Shown here piece by piece: positions 5,984-13,039 of a stretch of DNA of 13,217 bases. Source of the DNA: Microcaldota archaeon (GTDB lineage Archaea > Micrarchaeota > Micrarchaeia > Burarchaeales > Fermentimicrarchaeaceae); contig JAPLWT010000020.1 in the NCBI GenBank assembly GCA_026396455.1, forward strand, positions 1 to 13,217, in the 5' to 3' direction. Under the pieces are notes generated by a model. It was not told the origin of the DNA. It worked only from the letters and a program-made list of their open reading frames with translations, and searched no databases. Within the stretch, counting starts at the first letter, position 1. Each line of letters begins with the position of its first letter. Made by a program: the position numbers and the translations under genes.

Positions 5984-7225
5984 ATGAGGTTTAGTTTTCT
6001 TGGAGGAGCCGAAGAAGTTGGCAAGTCCGCCTTTCTTCTTGAGGATGAAAAGAGGCTGCTTCTGGAATATGGGATAAAATTGCATCAGAAGACAGAGTAC
6101 CCTCTGCCCTTCCAGGGAACTATTGATTATGTAATACTCTCGCATGCCCACCTTGACCATTCCGGTTTTGTGCCTGCCGTTTACGAACACTGCTCTCCCC
6201 CCTGCATAGCCACCTACCCAACCCAGGCGCTCAGCACGATGCTTGTGAAGGATTCGATGAAAGTGCAGAGGTTGAAAAGGCAGAAAGTCAACTTTTCAGG
6301 TATCAGCTTCAGGAAAATGCTGAACAACCTCGTACCGCTCGCCTATGGGCAGAATTTCTATCTTTCCCCAAATATGTCGCTTACTTTTACCGACGCGGGG
6401 CATATACCCGGTGCAACAATAAGCACAATCCAGGTTGGCAAAAGAAAGGTGGTTTACACTGGGGATTTCAAGCTAGGTGAAACATGGCTGCATAAGGGAG
6501 CAGAGTGCGTTCAGGAGTCTGATATCCTCCTGATCGAGAGCACATACTCGAAAAGGGAGCATCCTGATAGAAAGAGTCTTGAGGAGCGGTTATACAACGA
6601 GATACGTTCCGTGCTAGAACGAGGAGGAAACGCCCTTTTGCCATGCTTTGCGGTTGGAAGAAGCCAGGAAGTCATTCAGATGTTGCGTTATTTCGATGAA
6701 GATATGAAAATATTCTTTGATGGGATGGCTAAGACAGCATCGCAAATAATACTGGATTACCCCAGCTACTTAAAAAATGCAAAATACCTGGCAGACTGCC
6801 TGAGCAGTGCGGAATGGGTCAACTCTCAGGGCCAGAGGGCGAAGGCTCTCTCAAAACCAAGCGTGATAATCTCGCCAGCTGGCATGCTTGAGGGTGGGCC
6901 TTCAGTGAAATACGCACTTAACCTAAATGAAGAATCCGAGATAATACTCACAGGATTCCAGGTTCCTGGAACAAATGGCAAACTGTTGCTCGATGAGCAC
7001 AAGATAAGAGTGAACGGCATATTGCATGACGTGCGGGTTCCAGTCGAATATCTTGACTTCAGCGCCCACGCTTCAAGGGAAGATCTATTTAAATTCGTTG
7101 AGAAAGCATCTCCAGAGAAAATATTTTGCGTACATGGCGAGACCTGTCAGGATTTCGCAGGGGAGCTCCGTGCAAAAGGTTATGATGCAGTTGCCCCCAA
7201 AATTGGCGAGTCATTCGTGGTGTAG
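5984..7225 (+). CDS. Beta-CASP ribonuclease, aCPSF2 type
   Basis: This 413-residue metallo-beta-lactamase/beta-CASP nuclease belongs to the archaeal CPSF/RNase J group, which cleaves or trims RNA during 3'-end formation and decay in the cytoplasm. Zinc ligands are clear: HAHLDH at 54-59, His140 in AGHIPGA, Asp161 in YTGDFK. Beta-CASP motifs follow: ESTYS (185-189), DFSAHAS with His362, and VHGE with His384. The N-terminus starts directly with the metallo-beta-lactamase fold (FLGGAEEVG), so the KH domains that define aCPSF1 are absent. The length and layout fit aCPSF2; an RNase J assignment is less likely because those proteins have different insertions. A GT4 gene follows after eight bases, so the two are probably co-transcribed. 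Confidence is high for the nuclease family, moderate for the subgroup. Confidence 0.88.
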   Translation: MRFSFLGGAEEVGKSAFLLEDEKRLLLEYGIKLHQKTEYPLPFQGTIDYVILSHAHLDHSGFVPAVYEHCSPPCIATYPTQALSTMLVKDSMKVQRLKRQKVNFSGISFRKMLNNLVPLAYGQNFYLSPNMSLTFTDAGHIPGATISTIQVGKRKVVYTGDFKLGETWLHKGAECVQESDILLIESTYSKREHPDRKSLEERLYNEIRSVLERGGNALLPCFAVGRSQEVIQMLRYFDEDMKIFFDGMAKTASQIILDYPSYLKNAKYLADCLSSAEWVNSQGQRAKALSKPSVIISPAGMLEGGPSVKYALNLNEESEIILTGFQVPGTNGKLLLDEHKIRVNGILHDVRVPVEYLDFSAHASREDLFKFVEKASPEKIFCVHGETCQDFAGELRAKGYDAVAPKIGESFVV

Positions 7226-7233
7226 GTGGTCGG

Positions 7234-8382
7234 ATGGAAATATGCATGCTTGACCCACTGTTCTATCCATACTTTGGCGGTACGGAAAAAGTCGTGTATG
7301 AGTTCGGGAAGAGGCTCGCCAAGAAGCACGGTATAAGCATACTTACCTCGCAGATACCTGGCACCTCACCATATGAAGAAATTGAGAGAATGAAGATCTA
7401 CAGGACCCCTTCCATGTATCTGAAGAACCTCCCCTCCTTCATGCCTCCCCCTTACACAATTTCACCCCTGCTCATCAGGGACCTATTCGAGAAGTCGGAT
7501 GCCGACATTTTTCATATTCACTGCAGGTATTTTTACTACCTGGGTACGCTACTCTCCATAAAGTACCTCCTGCGTAAGAAGCTGATGCTAACTCTGCACA
7601 ACGCCCACCCAGAGGGGATATCCCTCATGACTGACAGTTCAGCCGCTCTCTATGACGCAGTCTGGGGCAACAGGATAATGGAGAATTGCGATAGGATAGT
7701 TGCAGTTAGCAGATACACCAAAGAGGTAACCGTTCCCTCGTACCTTAAGCACAATGCAGAGGTAGTCTACAACGGGGTTGATGAGAAGCATTTCAAGCCA
7801 AGGAAGAGGAGCCCGATACGCGAGAAATTCGTAGTGGGCGATGCCCCCATTCTGCTGACCAACGGGAGGCTTGTCACACAGAAAGGAATGTATTACCTCA
7901 TAGAAGCTTTCTACTCTCTCAAGAAGGATTTCAAGGATGCCAAGCTCATAATAATCGGCAAGGGACCACTCAAGGACGAGTTGGGCAGCCAGTGCTTCAG
8001 GCTTGGCCTGCAGGGCTCGGTTCATTTTGTCACAGGAATACCTGAGGATGAGCTTCCACTATACTACAATGCAGCAACTCTCTTCGTTCTGCCAACTCTA
8101 TGGGAACCCTCGGCGGTTGTGCTCTACGAAGCGCTTGCTTCTGGAAAGGCGATAGTGGCAACGCGAGTGGGGGGAAACCCCGAGATAGTAAGCAGCAAAT
8201 GCGGGCTGCTGGTCCCTCCGCGTAATTCACGTGAGTTATACAACTCTATGAAACTTCTGCTTGATAACGACAAGCTGAGGAAGAAAATGGAGAAAAGCTC
8301 AAGGGAGAGAGCAGTGGAGAACTTCACGTGGGATATTGCTGCAAAAAGATATGAGAGCATATACAAGGATGTCCTTTCCTGA
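7234..8382 (+). CDS. Glycosyltransferase family 4 (GT-B fold)
   Basis: This 382-residue retaining-type glycosyltransferase transfers sugar from a nucleotide-sugar donor. The N-terminal Rossmann half opens with a GGTEKVVYEFGKRLAKK glycine-rich loop (15-31). The C-terminal donor half has NGRLVTQKG (210-218, with the phosphate-binding Arg212 and Lys217), GKGPL (242-246) and EPSAVVLYE, the E-x7-E motif with Glu291 and Glu299. No membrane helix is seen. The hydrophobic MPPPYTISPLLI segment may touch the membrane, as in many lipid-linked GT4 enzymes. AGGTGG (7225-7230) precedes the ATG as ribosome binding site, overlapping the end of the RNase gene. The acceptor is unknown; lipid, S-layer glycan and polysaccharide are all possible. 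Its stop directly abuts the stop of the convergent GT2 gene. Confidence 0.88.
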   Translation: MEICMLDPLFYPYFGGTEKVVYEFGKRLAKKHGISILTSQIPGTSPYEEIERMKIYRTPSMYLKNLPSFMPPPYTISPLLIRDLFEKSDADIFHIHCRYFYYLGTLLSIKYLLRKKLMLTLHNAHPEGISLMTDSSAALYDAVWGNRIMENCDRIVAVSRYTKEVTVPSYLKHNAEVVYNGVDEKHFKPRKRSPIREKFVVGDAPILLTNGRLVTQKGMYYLIEAFYSLKKDFKDAKLIIIGKGPLKDELGSQCFRLGLQGSVHFVTGIPEDELPLYYNAATLFVLPTLWEPSAVVLYEALASGKAIVATRVGGNPEIVSSKCGLLVPPRNSRELYNSMKLLLDNDKLRKKMEKSSRERAVENFTWDIAAKRYESIYKDVLS

Positions 8383-9081
8383 TCACTTGTAGAACTTGTA
8401 CTCGTCCGAGTAGCCTTTTTTCAGAATGTACAGATCAAAGTAGGCTTTCCAGTAGTGCAGTGTTTCTCTGACATAACCTGCCTTCTCAAATCTCCTCGTT
8501 GAGGCTTTAACCACGAGAGAAGGGTCAAAGACTACCTTTCCCGACCTTTTAATCCTGTTTGGAAACTCGTTGTCATCCAGAGTTTTGATCCTCTCGCTAT
8601 AACCGCCAGCCTTGATGTATGCGTCCTTCCTGAATGAGGAGTTGACCCCATGGAAAACGATGAACCCAAATAATTTCGCAAACCTGGCAAAATAGTCACT
8701 TGTAATTTTGAATATCAGCCTGTGCTTAAGCTTGCCGTCAGCCGGAGCTATAGGCCCCCCCACCGCAACGACCTCCTTATCCTCAAAATGCTTTGCTATC
8801 TTCTCAAGCCAATCAGCAGGATATACCGAGTCCCCGTCGGTGCATACAACTATATCGCCTTTCGCCTCCCTCGCACCCCTGTTCCTCGCAAGCGGCACTC
8901 CTCTTCTCGGTTCATAGATAACCCTGCTCTTGTACTTTCTGGCTGTTCCTATAGTCCCATCCTTGCTTCCAGAATCAACAATAATCACCTCAAAATCCTT
9001 GTACGTCTGCTTGCTAAGCGATTTCAGGCACCTCTCTATGACATTTCCCTCATTCAGAGTCGGTATCACCACAGATATCAT
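8383..9081 (-). CDS. Glycosyltransferase family 2 (GT-A fold)
   Basis: This 232-residue GT2 enzyme begins with the family signature SVVIPTLNEGNVIERCLKSL (3-22), then VIIVDSGSKDGT (32-43) and RNRGA, and the donor/metal-binding motif CTDGDS with Asp82 and Asp84. A later TLDDNEF segment contains the likely acidic catalytic region. No transmembrane helices are visible, so it is probably soluble or peripherally bound. ATG 9081 overlaps the upstream GT4 stop by four bases (ATGA), so the two are translationally coupled and probably act in one glycan or glycolipid pathway. The donor and acceptor cannot be deduced. It is the last gene of the minus-strand run that includes the DUF2070 gene. Confidence 0.9.
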   Translation of the reverse strand: MISVVIPTLNEGNVIERCLKSLSKQTYKDFEVIIVDSGSKDGTIGTARKYKSRVIYEPRRGVPLARNRGAREAKGDIVVCTDGDSVYPADWLEKIAKHFEDKEVVAVGGPIAPADGKLKHRLIFKITSDYFARFAKLFGFIVFHGVNSSFRKDAYIKAGGYSERIKTLDDNEFPNRIKRSGKVVFDPSLVVKASTRRFEKAGYVRETLHYWKAYFDLYILKKGYSDEYKFYK

Positions 9082-10220
9082 AACACCACCTTCTCGTATA
9101 GCTTGACCAGCCTTGTAGCGCAGTTCTCAATCGAAAATTCTTCCGCGCTCTTTCTCGCATTCTTTTTTATCTCCTCGCCGCTTTTCAATGCCTTTATTAT
9201 CTTCTCGGCGCACTCATCCGGATCATCTGAGTCGAACTTGTAGCCATTATAATTCTCCCTTATAATCTCCTTGAGCGCCAGGTAGTCAGCCCCAACTACG
9301 GGCTTACCGCTTGCCATAGCCTCCTGCACAACTATCCCCTGGGTTTCGAACTTGGATGGTATGGCAAAGACATCCGCAGCTGCATACACCAACGGCATCT
9401 TCTCAGCTGGCACTGCCTCGTTTACGAAACGGAACCATTTACCCACTCCTGCTTTGTTCACAAGTTTCTTGTAGTAACCTGCAGCAGGCCCCTCCCCGAC
9501 TATGACAAATCTAGCGTCAGAGAACTCCTCAAGAACTACGAGTGAGGATTTTATCAGCACATCGAGGTTCTTCTCCAGAACAAGCCTCCCCACGTTCAGT
9601 ATAATCTTGTTCTTCTCCATTCCCCATTCCTTTCTCACGATGCTTCCATCATTATCTGGGTTGAATTTTCTTATATCTATTCCTGTTGGTATAACCGAAA
9701 TTCCTGTGAGCCCCCTCTCCTCCAGCATTTCCTTTATAACTACGCTGGGGGTTATGACCGCGTCGCACTTCTTATAGTACCACTCAAGATACTTCCATGT
9801 GAACTTCTCCACTATCTCCCTAACAACTTTGGCATTTGAAATGTAGTGTGATGCCTGCGGTACTAGAGTATGAAACGTGCTTACAAGAGGGAGCTTATTC
9901 GCATTTGCAGCTTCAACCGCAGCAAGCCCCATCGTTACCATGCCGTGAGAATGCACGATGTCTATCCCAAGCTTCTTTACATCCCGCTGGGACATAAACG
10001 GAAAGAGAGCAATTCTATACATGGGGTATGGCTTAAACGGTGTGGAGGTATAGTAAAAGACTCTTGGGTCCTTGTTCTCCCTCTTGGCCTTCCTGTCTCC
10101 CGCAGCGAATATATACACCTCGTGCCCCATGTCCTCCAGCGCTTTCTTGAAAGTGAGTATGGATGTCACAACCCCGTCTTTGTTTGGAAGATAGGTTTCG
10201 GTGTAATACGCAATCTTCAT
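9078..10220 (-). CDS. Glycosyltransferase family 4, diacylglycerol-glucosyltransferase-like
   Basis: This 380-residue GT-B enzyme has the start KIAYYTETYLPNKDGVVTSI (2-21), VHSHG (89-93), STFHT (114-118), NVGRLVLEKN (209-218, Arg212 and Lys217) and ETQGIVVQEAMASGKPVVGAD, with Glu292 and Glu300 of the E-x7-E motif. That last block is typical of GT4 enzymes related to 1,2-diacylglycerol 3-glucosyltransferases, so an envelope glycolipid product is a reasonable guess; in archaea the acceptor would be an ether lipid. The ATG at 10220 is preferred over an upstream TTG (10229) because it gives the standard N-terminus and sits about 27 nt from a TATA-like box. It may be transcribed from there as well as by read-through from the DUF2070 gene, 43 bp upstream. 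It overlaps the GT2 gene by four bases. Confidence 0.88.
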   Translation of the reverse strand: MKIAYYTETYLPNKDGVVTSILTFKKALEDMGHEVYIFAAGDRKAKRENKDPRVFYYTSTPFKPYPMYRIALFPFMSQRDVKKLGIDIVHSHGMVTMGLAAVEAANANKLPLVSTFHTLVPQASHYISNAKVVREIVEKFTWKYLEWYYKKCDAVITPSVVIKEMLEERGLTGISVIPTGIDIRKFNPDNDGSIVRKEWGMEKNKIILNVGRLVLEKNLDVLIKSSLVVLEEFSDARFVIVGEGPAAGYYKKLVNKAGVGKWFRFVNEAVPAEKMPLVYAAADVFAIPSKFETQGIVVQEAMASGKPVVGADYLALKEIIRENYNGYKFDSDDPDECAEKIIKALKSGEEIKKNARKSAEEFSIENCATRLVKLYEKVVL

Positions 10221-10243
10221 ATCCTGCAATATGCTTTTTGGGG

Positions 10244-10251
10244 TATTTATT
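10244..10251 (-). promoter_or_regulatory. TATA-like box before the GT4 gene
   Basis: AATAAATA on the minus strand lies in the 43-bp gap after the DUF2070 stop, centred about 27 nt from ATG 10220. It could be an internal promoter for the two glycosyltransferases. Confidence 0.4.
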
Positions 10252-10263
10252 CTTGCCTACAAT

Positions 10264-12084
10264 TCATATCTTAGTTATGGCCCAAAGGGCAAACAATGCA
10301 GCACCAAGAAACAGGAGAGGCGCAACTATCCTCATAACAGCGACTATCGAATTCACGGTTCCTATAAGCTGCTGGGACTGGCTGACTCCAAATACTCTCA
10401 CTCCGTCAACTCTTTCTACCTTCATATCCGCCTCAACGCTTTCCATGTTCTTTGCTGCTTTTGAGATGCATTGGCACGCCCTCTTAACAATCTCTTCCCT
10501 GTCAATCCTTCCGATAGGGTTGATGACTCCGCCAACAACATTTGCGCTGTGAGAATCCGTCGTCATGACCTCGCACTCAATGCCCATCTCCTTTGCTGAA
10601 CTTATTATCTCCTTTCTAATGCTCGGCAGTATGCTATTGCCATCGAAAAGAACGAATGCGAATTTTTTCCCATTGAATCCAAAGAGAGCAACCTTCATCC
10701 CGTCCTTGCCAATACCCGCAGCTTTCCCCAAGTCTATTAAAGAGTCGGAAGCAACACCGAGCTTAATGCTCCTCTCGGCACCTTTTCTCTCAACAGCCTT
10801 TCTAACAGCCTCCATATACTCAAAGCTGAGTGGGTCACCCGACTCCACCCTTGTTATCTCTCCCGTTTCGGCATTGTGGGCGTCTGCTATCATAGCCTCC
10901 TTAAGCCCGCTTGCTATCGCCTGGTTCCTGAAAGCCAGCCCAAGCGAGAAATCTATATCCTCAGTCGTCCTAGGCGCTCTTGTCAGGGCAAGGAAACCCT
11001 TCCCGTTCACCACCAAGCTATGGACCCTGCACGTTTCGTGCTTTCCAAGCGAGATGCTTCCGAGTGCTTTCTTGAAATTCATCCCATGCAACGTATCCAT
11101 GGTCTTTTTGATGAATTTCACAACCTCCTCTGAGGAAACTGGGTTGAAATCATGCGTCGCCGTTCCATGAAAAACCATCACTTCGGCATCCGTTGCCTCG
11201 TTTATAGCATTTGAGAGCAGGGAGGGGAACTCGCTTCCACCAAGGTTTCCAAAAGGCCCGAAGTGGACGTAGGGGATGAGGAAGATGCATTTTAACTTGC
11301 CGTTTGCCTTGAACGCCATTACCCCCAGCAAGGTGCTGATCTCCACCCCCATTTCCTCGAACATATCCTCAAGCTTCTTCGACCTTTCAAACCACTGCGC
11401 GAGGAAGAGGCTCACTGCCTCTATGCTTGAGATCCCGAACATCCTCTTCATGGGAGCGTTAACCAGCCAGAATACGGCATATACGGCAACCAGAAATATC
11501 GCTGATGCAAAATAGAGCTTCAAAAGGGCAAGTTCTGGGGTTGAATTGGTCAAAATTGGCCCGTAGGCAAGGAAGAAAACAATATTAAGTGTCGGCTGAA
11601 CAATTCCGAAAAGGAGAGAACTCCTTCTCACGTTGAAGATAATGTACGCGACAGAGAACCATAACGCAAAAACCAATGCATTGCCTATAAGTATCACATT
11701 GAAGCTGTTCACAACTATGATTTTGTTTATCTCAATCATCCTTGCCGCTATATAAAACAGGGAGTAGACCAGTGATGATACAAAAGAGAGGAAGAGGACT
11801 TTTTTGAAAGTTATCCTTCTCTTGATAAGACTGCATATTGCTGAGGAGAGAATTGCTGGCACGCCAATTATGAATACTCCTTCACCACCCCCATGCGCTA
11901 TAGATTGTACCAATTCAGTTCCACCTAGAAGGCTCGCTATAATCCCCACAAAGAAAGATAGAACTGCTACGGTTATGAACATCCTGAATGATGACGGAAG
12001 GTTTCCTGAGAGAAATCGGGTCAGCTCTACAGCCTTCTCGGTCGAATCCTTCAACGATTCACCTGTTGCTCCTCGCTCTGCCAT
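10264..12084 (-). CDS. DUF2070 family membrane protein, putative lipid hydrolase
   Basis: This 606-residue archaeal protein has about six hydrophobic helices in its first 210 residues, a long soluble domain (about 215-575) and one C-terminal helix (about 578-603). The soluble part carries the family's conserved polar clusters: PYVHFGPFGNLGGSEFP (271-287, His274), FHGTATHDFNP (305-315, His306, His311, Asp312), DAHNA (401-405) and DSHSAN (510-515). Repeated His/Asp motifs of this kind suggest a metal site. I recall the corresponding COG3356 being described as a predicted membrane-associated lipid hydrolase of the neutral ceramidase superfamily; I cannot check this here, and no activity is visible from sequence alone. 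Its start overlaps a 74-residue upstream gene by 26 bases, and two glycosyltransferases follow, which fits a role in membrane lipid or glycolipid turnover. Which side of the membrane the soluble domain faces is uncertain. Confidence 0.85.
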   Translation of the reverse strand: MAERGATGESLKDSTEKAVELTRFLSGNLPSSFRMFITVAVLSFFVGIIASLLGGTELVQSIAHGGGEGVFIIGVPAILSSAICSLIKRRITFKKVLFLSFVSSLVYSLFYIAARMIEINKIIVVNSFNVILIGNALVFALWFSVAYIIFNVRRSSLLFGIVQPTLNIVFFLAYGPILTNSTPELALLKLYFASAIFLVAVYAVFWLVNAPMKRMFGISSIEAVSLFLAQWFERSKKLEDMFEEMGVEISTLLGVMAFKANGKLKCIFLIPYVHFGPFGNLGGSEFPSLLSNAINEATDAEVMVFHGTATHDFNPVSSEEVVKFIKKTMDTLHGMNFKKALGSISLGKHETCRVHSLVVNGKGFLALTRAPRTTEDIDFSLGLAFRNQAIASGLKEAMIADAHNAETGEITRVESGDPLSFEYMEAVRKAVERKGAERSIKLGVASDSLIDLGKAAGIGKDGMKVALFGFNGKKFAFVLFDGNSILPSIRKEIISSAKEMGIECEVMTTDSHSANVVGGVINPIGRIDREEIVKRACQCISKAAKNMESVEADMKVERVDGVRVFGVSQSQQLIGTVNSIVAVMRIVAPLLFLGAALFALWAITKI

Positions 12085-12283
12085 TCCTATGAGCGATAGT
12101 ATGGCTTCTTACCGCATTCCTCACTCCGCTTTCCTTTATCAGCTTGTCTAGCATGTAGACGTTTGAGATGAAGTCATTCGCAACCTCTCTGAAGCTCTTC
12201 TTTTTCTTATGCGCAAGTTTCATCAGCTCTAGCGTTATAAACCTCATCTCGGAGTTTATTGAAGCTACATCTTCGTCATACAT
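12059..12283 (-). CDS. 74-residue basic helical protein of unknown function
   Basis: I do not recognise this protein. It begins with an acidic segment (MYDEDVASINSE), continues with what look like two amphipathic helices (about 12-50, including LELMKLAHKKKKSFREVAND), and ends in a basic tail rich in Arg and His (about 53-74). It has no membrane helix, cysteine motif or signal. It is probably real: the ATG at 12283 lies about 25 nt from a good TATA box, and it is the first gene of the minus-strand run. Its last 26 bases overlap the start of the DUF2070 gene in another frame, so translation could be coupled. A nucleic-acid-binding or adaptor role is only a guess from the charge pattern. Confidence 0.6.
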   Translation of the reverse strand: MYDEDVASINSEMRFITLELMKLAHKKKKSFREVANDFISNVYMLDKLIKESGVRNAVRSHTIAHRNGRARSNR

Positions 12284-12303
12284 GATTTTTCTTTATCTGC
12301 AAA

Positions 12304-12312
12304 AAAATATAA
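12304..12312 (-). promoter_or_regulatory. TATA box of the 74-residue gene/DUF2070 operon
   Basis: TTATATTTT on the minus strand is centred about 25 nt from ATG 12283. It is inside the left arm of an inverted repeat (12308-12337), so it may be controlled by whatever binds there. Confidence 0.55.
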
Positions 12313-12337
12313 GCCTTGCTAGTCCAAAAGGCTTATA
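12308..12337. repeat. Perfect 10-bp inverted repeat in divergent promoter region
   Basis: TATAAGCCTT (12308-12317) is followed after ten bases by its exact reverse complement AAGGCTTATA (12328-12337). A third copy of TATAAGCCTT lies at 12381-12390 over the NMD3 promoter. TAGTCCAAA (12320-12328) and its reverse complement TTTGGACTA (12367-12375) form a second inverted pair. The arms cover the TATA region of the minus-strand operon, so an operator for a dimeric regulator, or a duplicated promoter element, is plausible. Confidence 0.6.
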
Positions 12338-12377
12338 CAGAAAATTCGAATCTATTTTAAGATTGCTTTGGACTAAG

Positions 12378-12386
12378 AAATATAAG
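12378..12386 (+). promoter_or_regulatory. TATA box of the NMD3 gene
   Basis: AAATATAAG is centred about 28 nt from ATG 12410, consistent with a leaderless or near-leaderless mRNA. It overlaps the third copy of the TATAAGCCTT motif. Confidence 0.55.
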
Positions 12387-12409
12387 CCTTCTCACCCTCA
12401 ATTTCGTGT

Positions 12410-13039
12410 ATGGAGCGAATATGCCCAAGGTGTGGCAGTTCCAGCGGCACCAAGAAGTTTTTCGGCGATTTCTGTGAGGACTGTTACCTAGACAAAATAG
12501 ACCTGACGCTCCCCGAGAGAATTGAGGTTCAATTTTGCAAAATATGCCGAAAGGTTCGAGTTTCCAAATGGGAGGAGCTCAACAAAAAGGTTCTCGAGAA
12601 TATTGTTAAAAAAAATGCAAAAGGCAATTACGAAAGCTTTCATGTTCTCAGCTGCGGCGATAACCAGTATGAAGCAGTATTCCTACTAAGCAATGGCTCG
12701 GATTATTTCGAAGTAAGGAGGAAATTCTATTTGAAGATGAATAATTCAACCTGCGAGGAATGCTCCAGAGAAACTTCAGGCTACTATGAGGCTATAGTGC
12801 AGATAAGAGGAAAAAACACCGAGAAATGGTCTGCGAGAATCATTAGAGAGCTAAGGAGAAGGACTTTTGTCAGCAAATACGTACAACTGGATGAAGGGAT
12901 TGACCTCTACGTGGGTTCCAAAAAGACAGTTGCGGAAGTTCTCGATTTCCTCAAGCTGAAGTCTAAAGTTTCTGACCAGCTCTACGGAGTTAAAGATGGG
13001 AGAAGAGTTTACAGGAGGACCTACTGCATAAGAGTCTAG
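12410..13039 (+). CDS. nmd3: NMD3 family protein (60S-export adaptor homologue)
   Basis: This 209-residue protein is the archaeal relative of eukaryotic NMD3, which binds the large ribosomal subunit during its late assembly. Four Cys pairs are visible: CPRC (5-8), CEDC (22-25), CKIC (43-46) and CEEC (115-118), the zinc-binding pattern of the family. The stretch TCEECSRETSGYYEAIVQIRG (starting at 114) is the family's most recognisable segment, followed by the domain with YVQLDEGIDLYVGSKKTV. Archaeal versions lack the eukaryotic nuclear-export tail, as here. The role in archaea is inferred from homology: ribosome assembly or quality control. The stop TAG is immediately followed by the complement of the next gene's stop, with no gap between the two convergent genes. 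Confidence 0.88.
   Translation: MERICPRCGSSSGTKKFFGDFCEDCYLDKIDLTLPERIEVQFCKICRKVRVSKWEELNKKVLENIVKKNAKGNYESFHVLSCGDNQYEAVFLLSNGSDYFEVRRKFYLKMNNSTCEECSRETSGYYEAIVQIRGKNTEKWSARIIRELRRRTFVSKYVQLDEGIDLYVGSKKTVAEVLDFLKLKSKVSDQLYGVKDGRRVYRRTYCIRV

Noticed and set aside
5969..6190. Minus-strand frame of 73 codons over the promoter and start of the RNase gene.
   Set aside because: It overlaps the clear metallo-beta-lactamase N-terminus, has no family motif and runs across the divergent promoters.
10565..11170. Plus-strand 201-codon frame opposite the DUF2070 gene.
   Set aside because: The minus strand encodes the conserved DUF2070 histidine motifs; the plus frame is Ser/Leu/Pro-rich shadow with no family resemblance.
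12304..12390. Possible CRISPR-like or small RNA element made of TATAAGCCTT repeats.
   Set aside because: Only three short copies in mixed orientation with unequal spacing, each coinciding with TATA-like sequence; promoter or operator structure explains them better.
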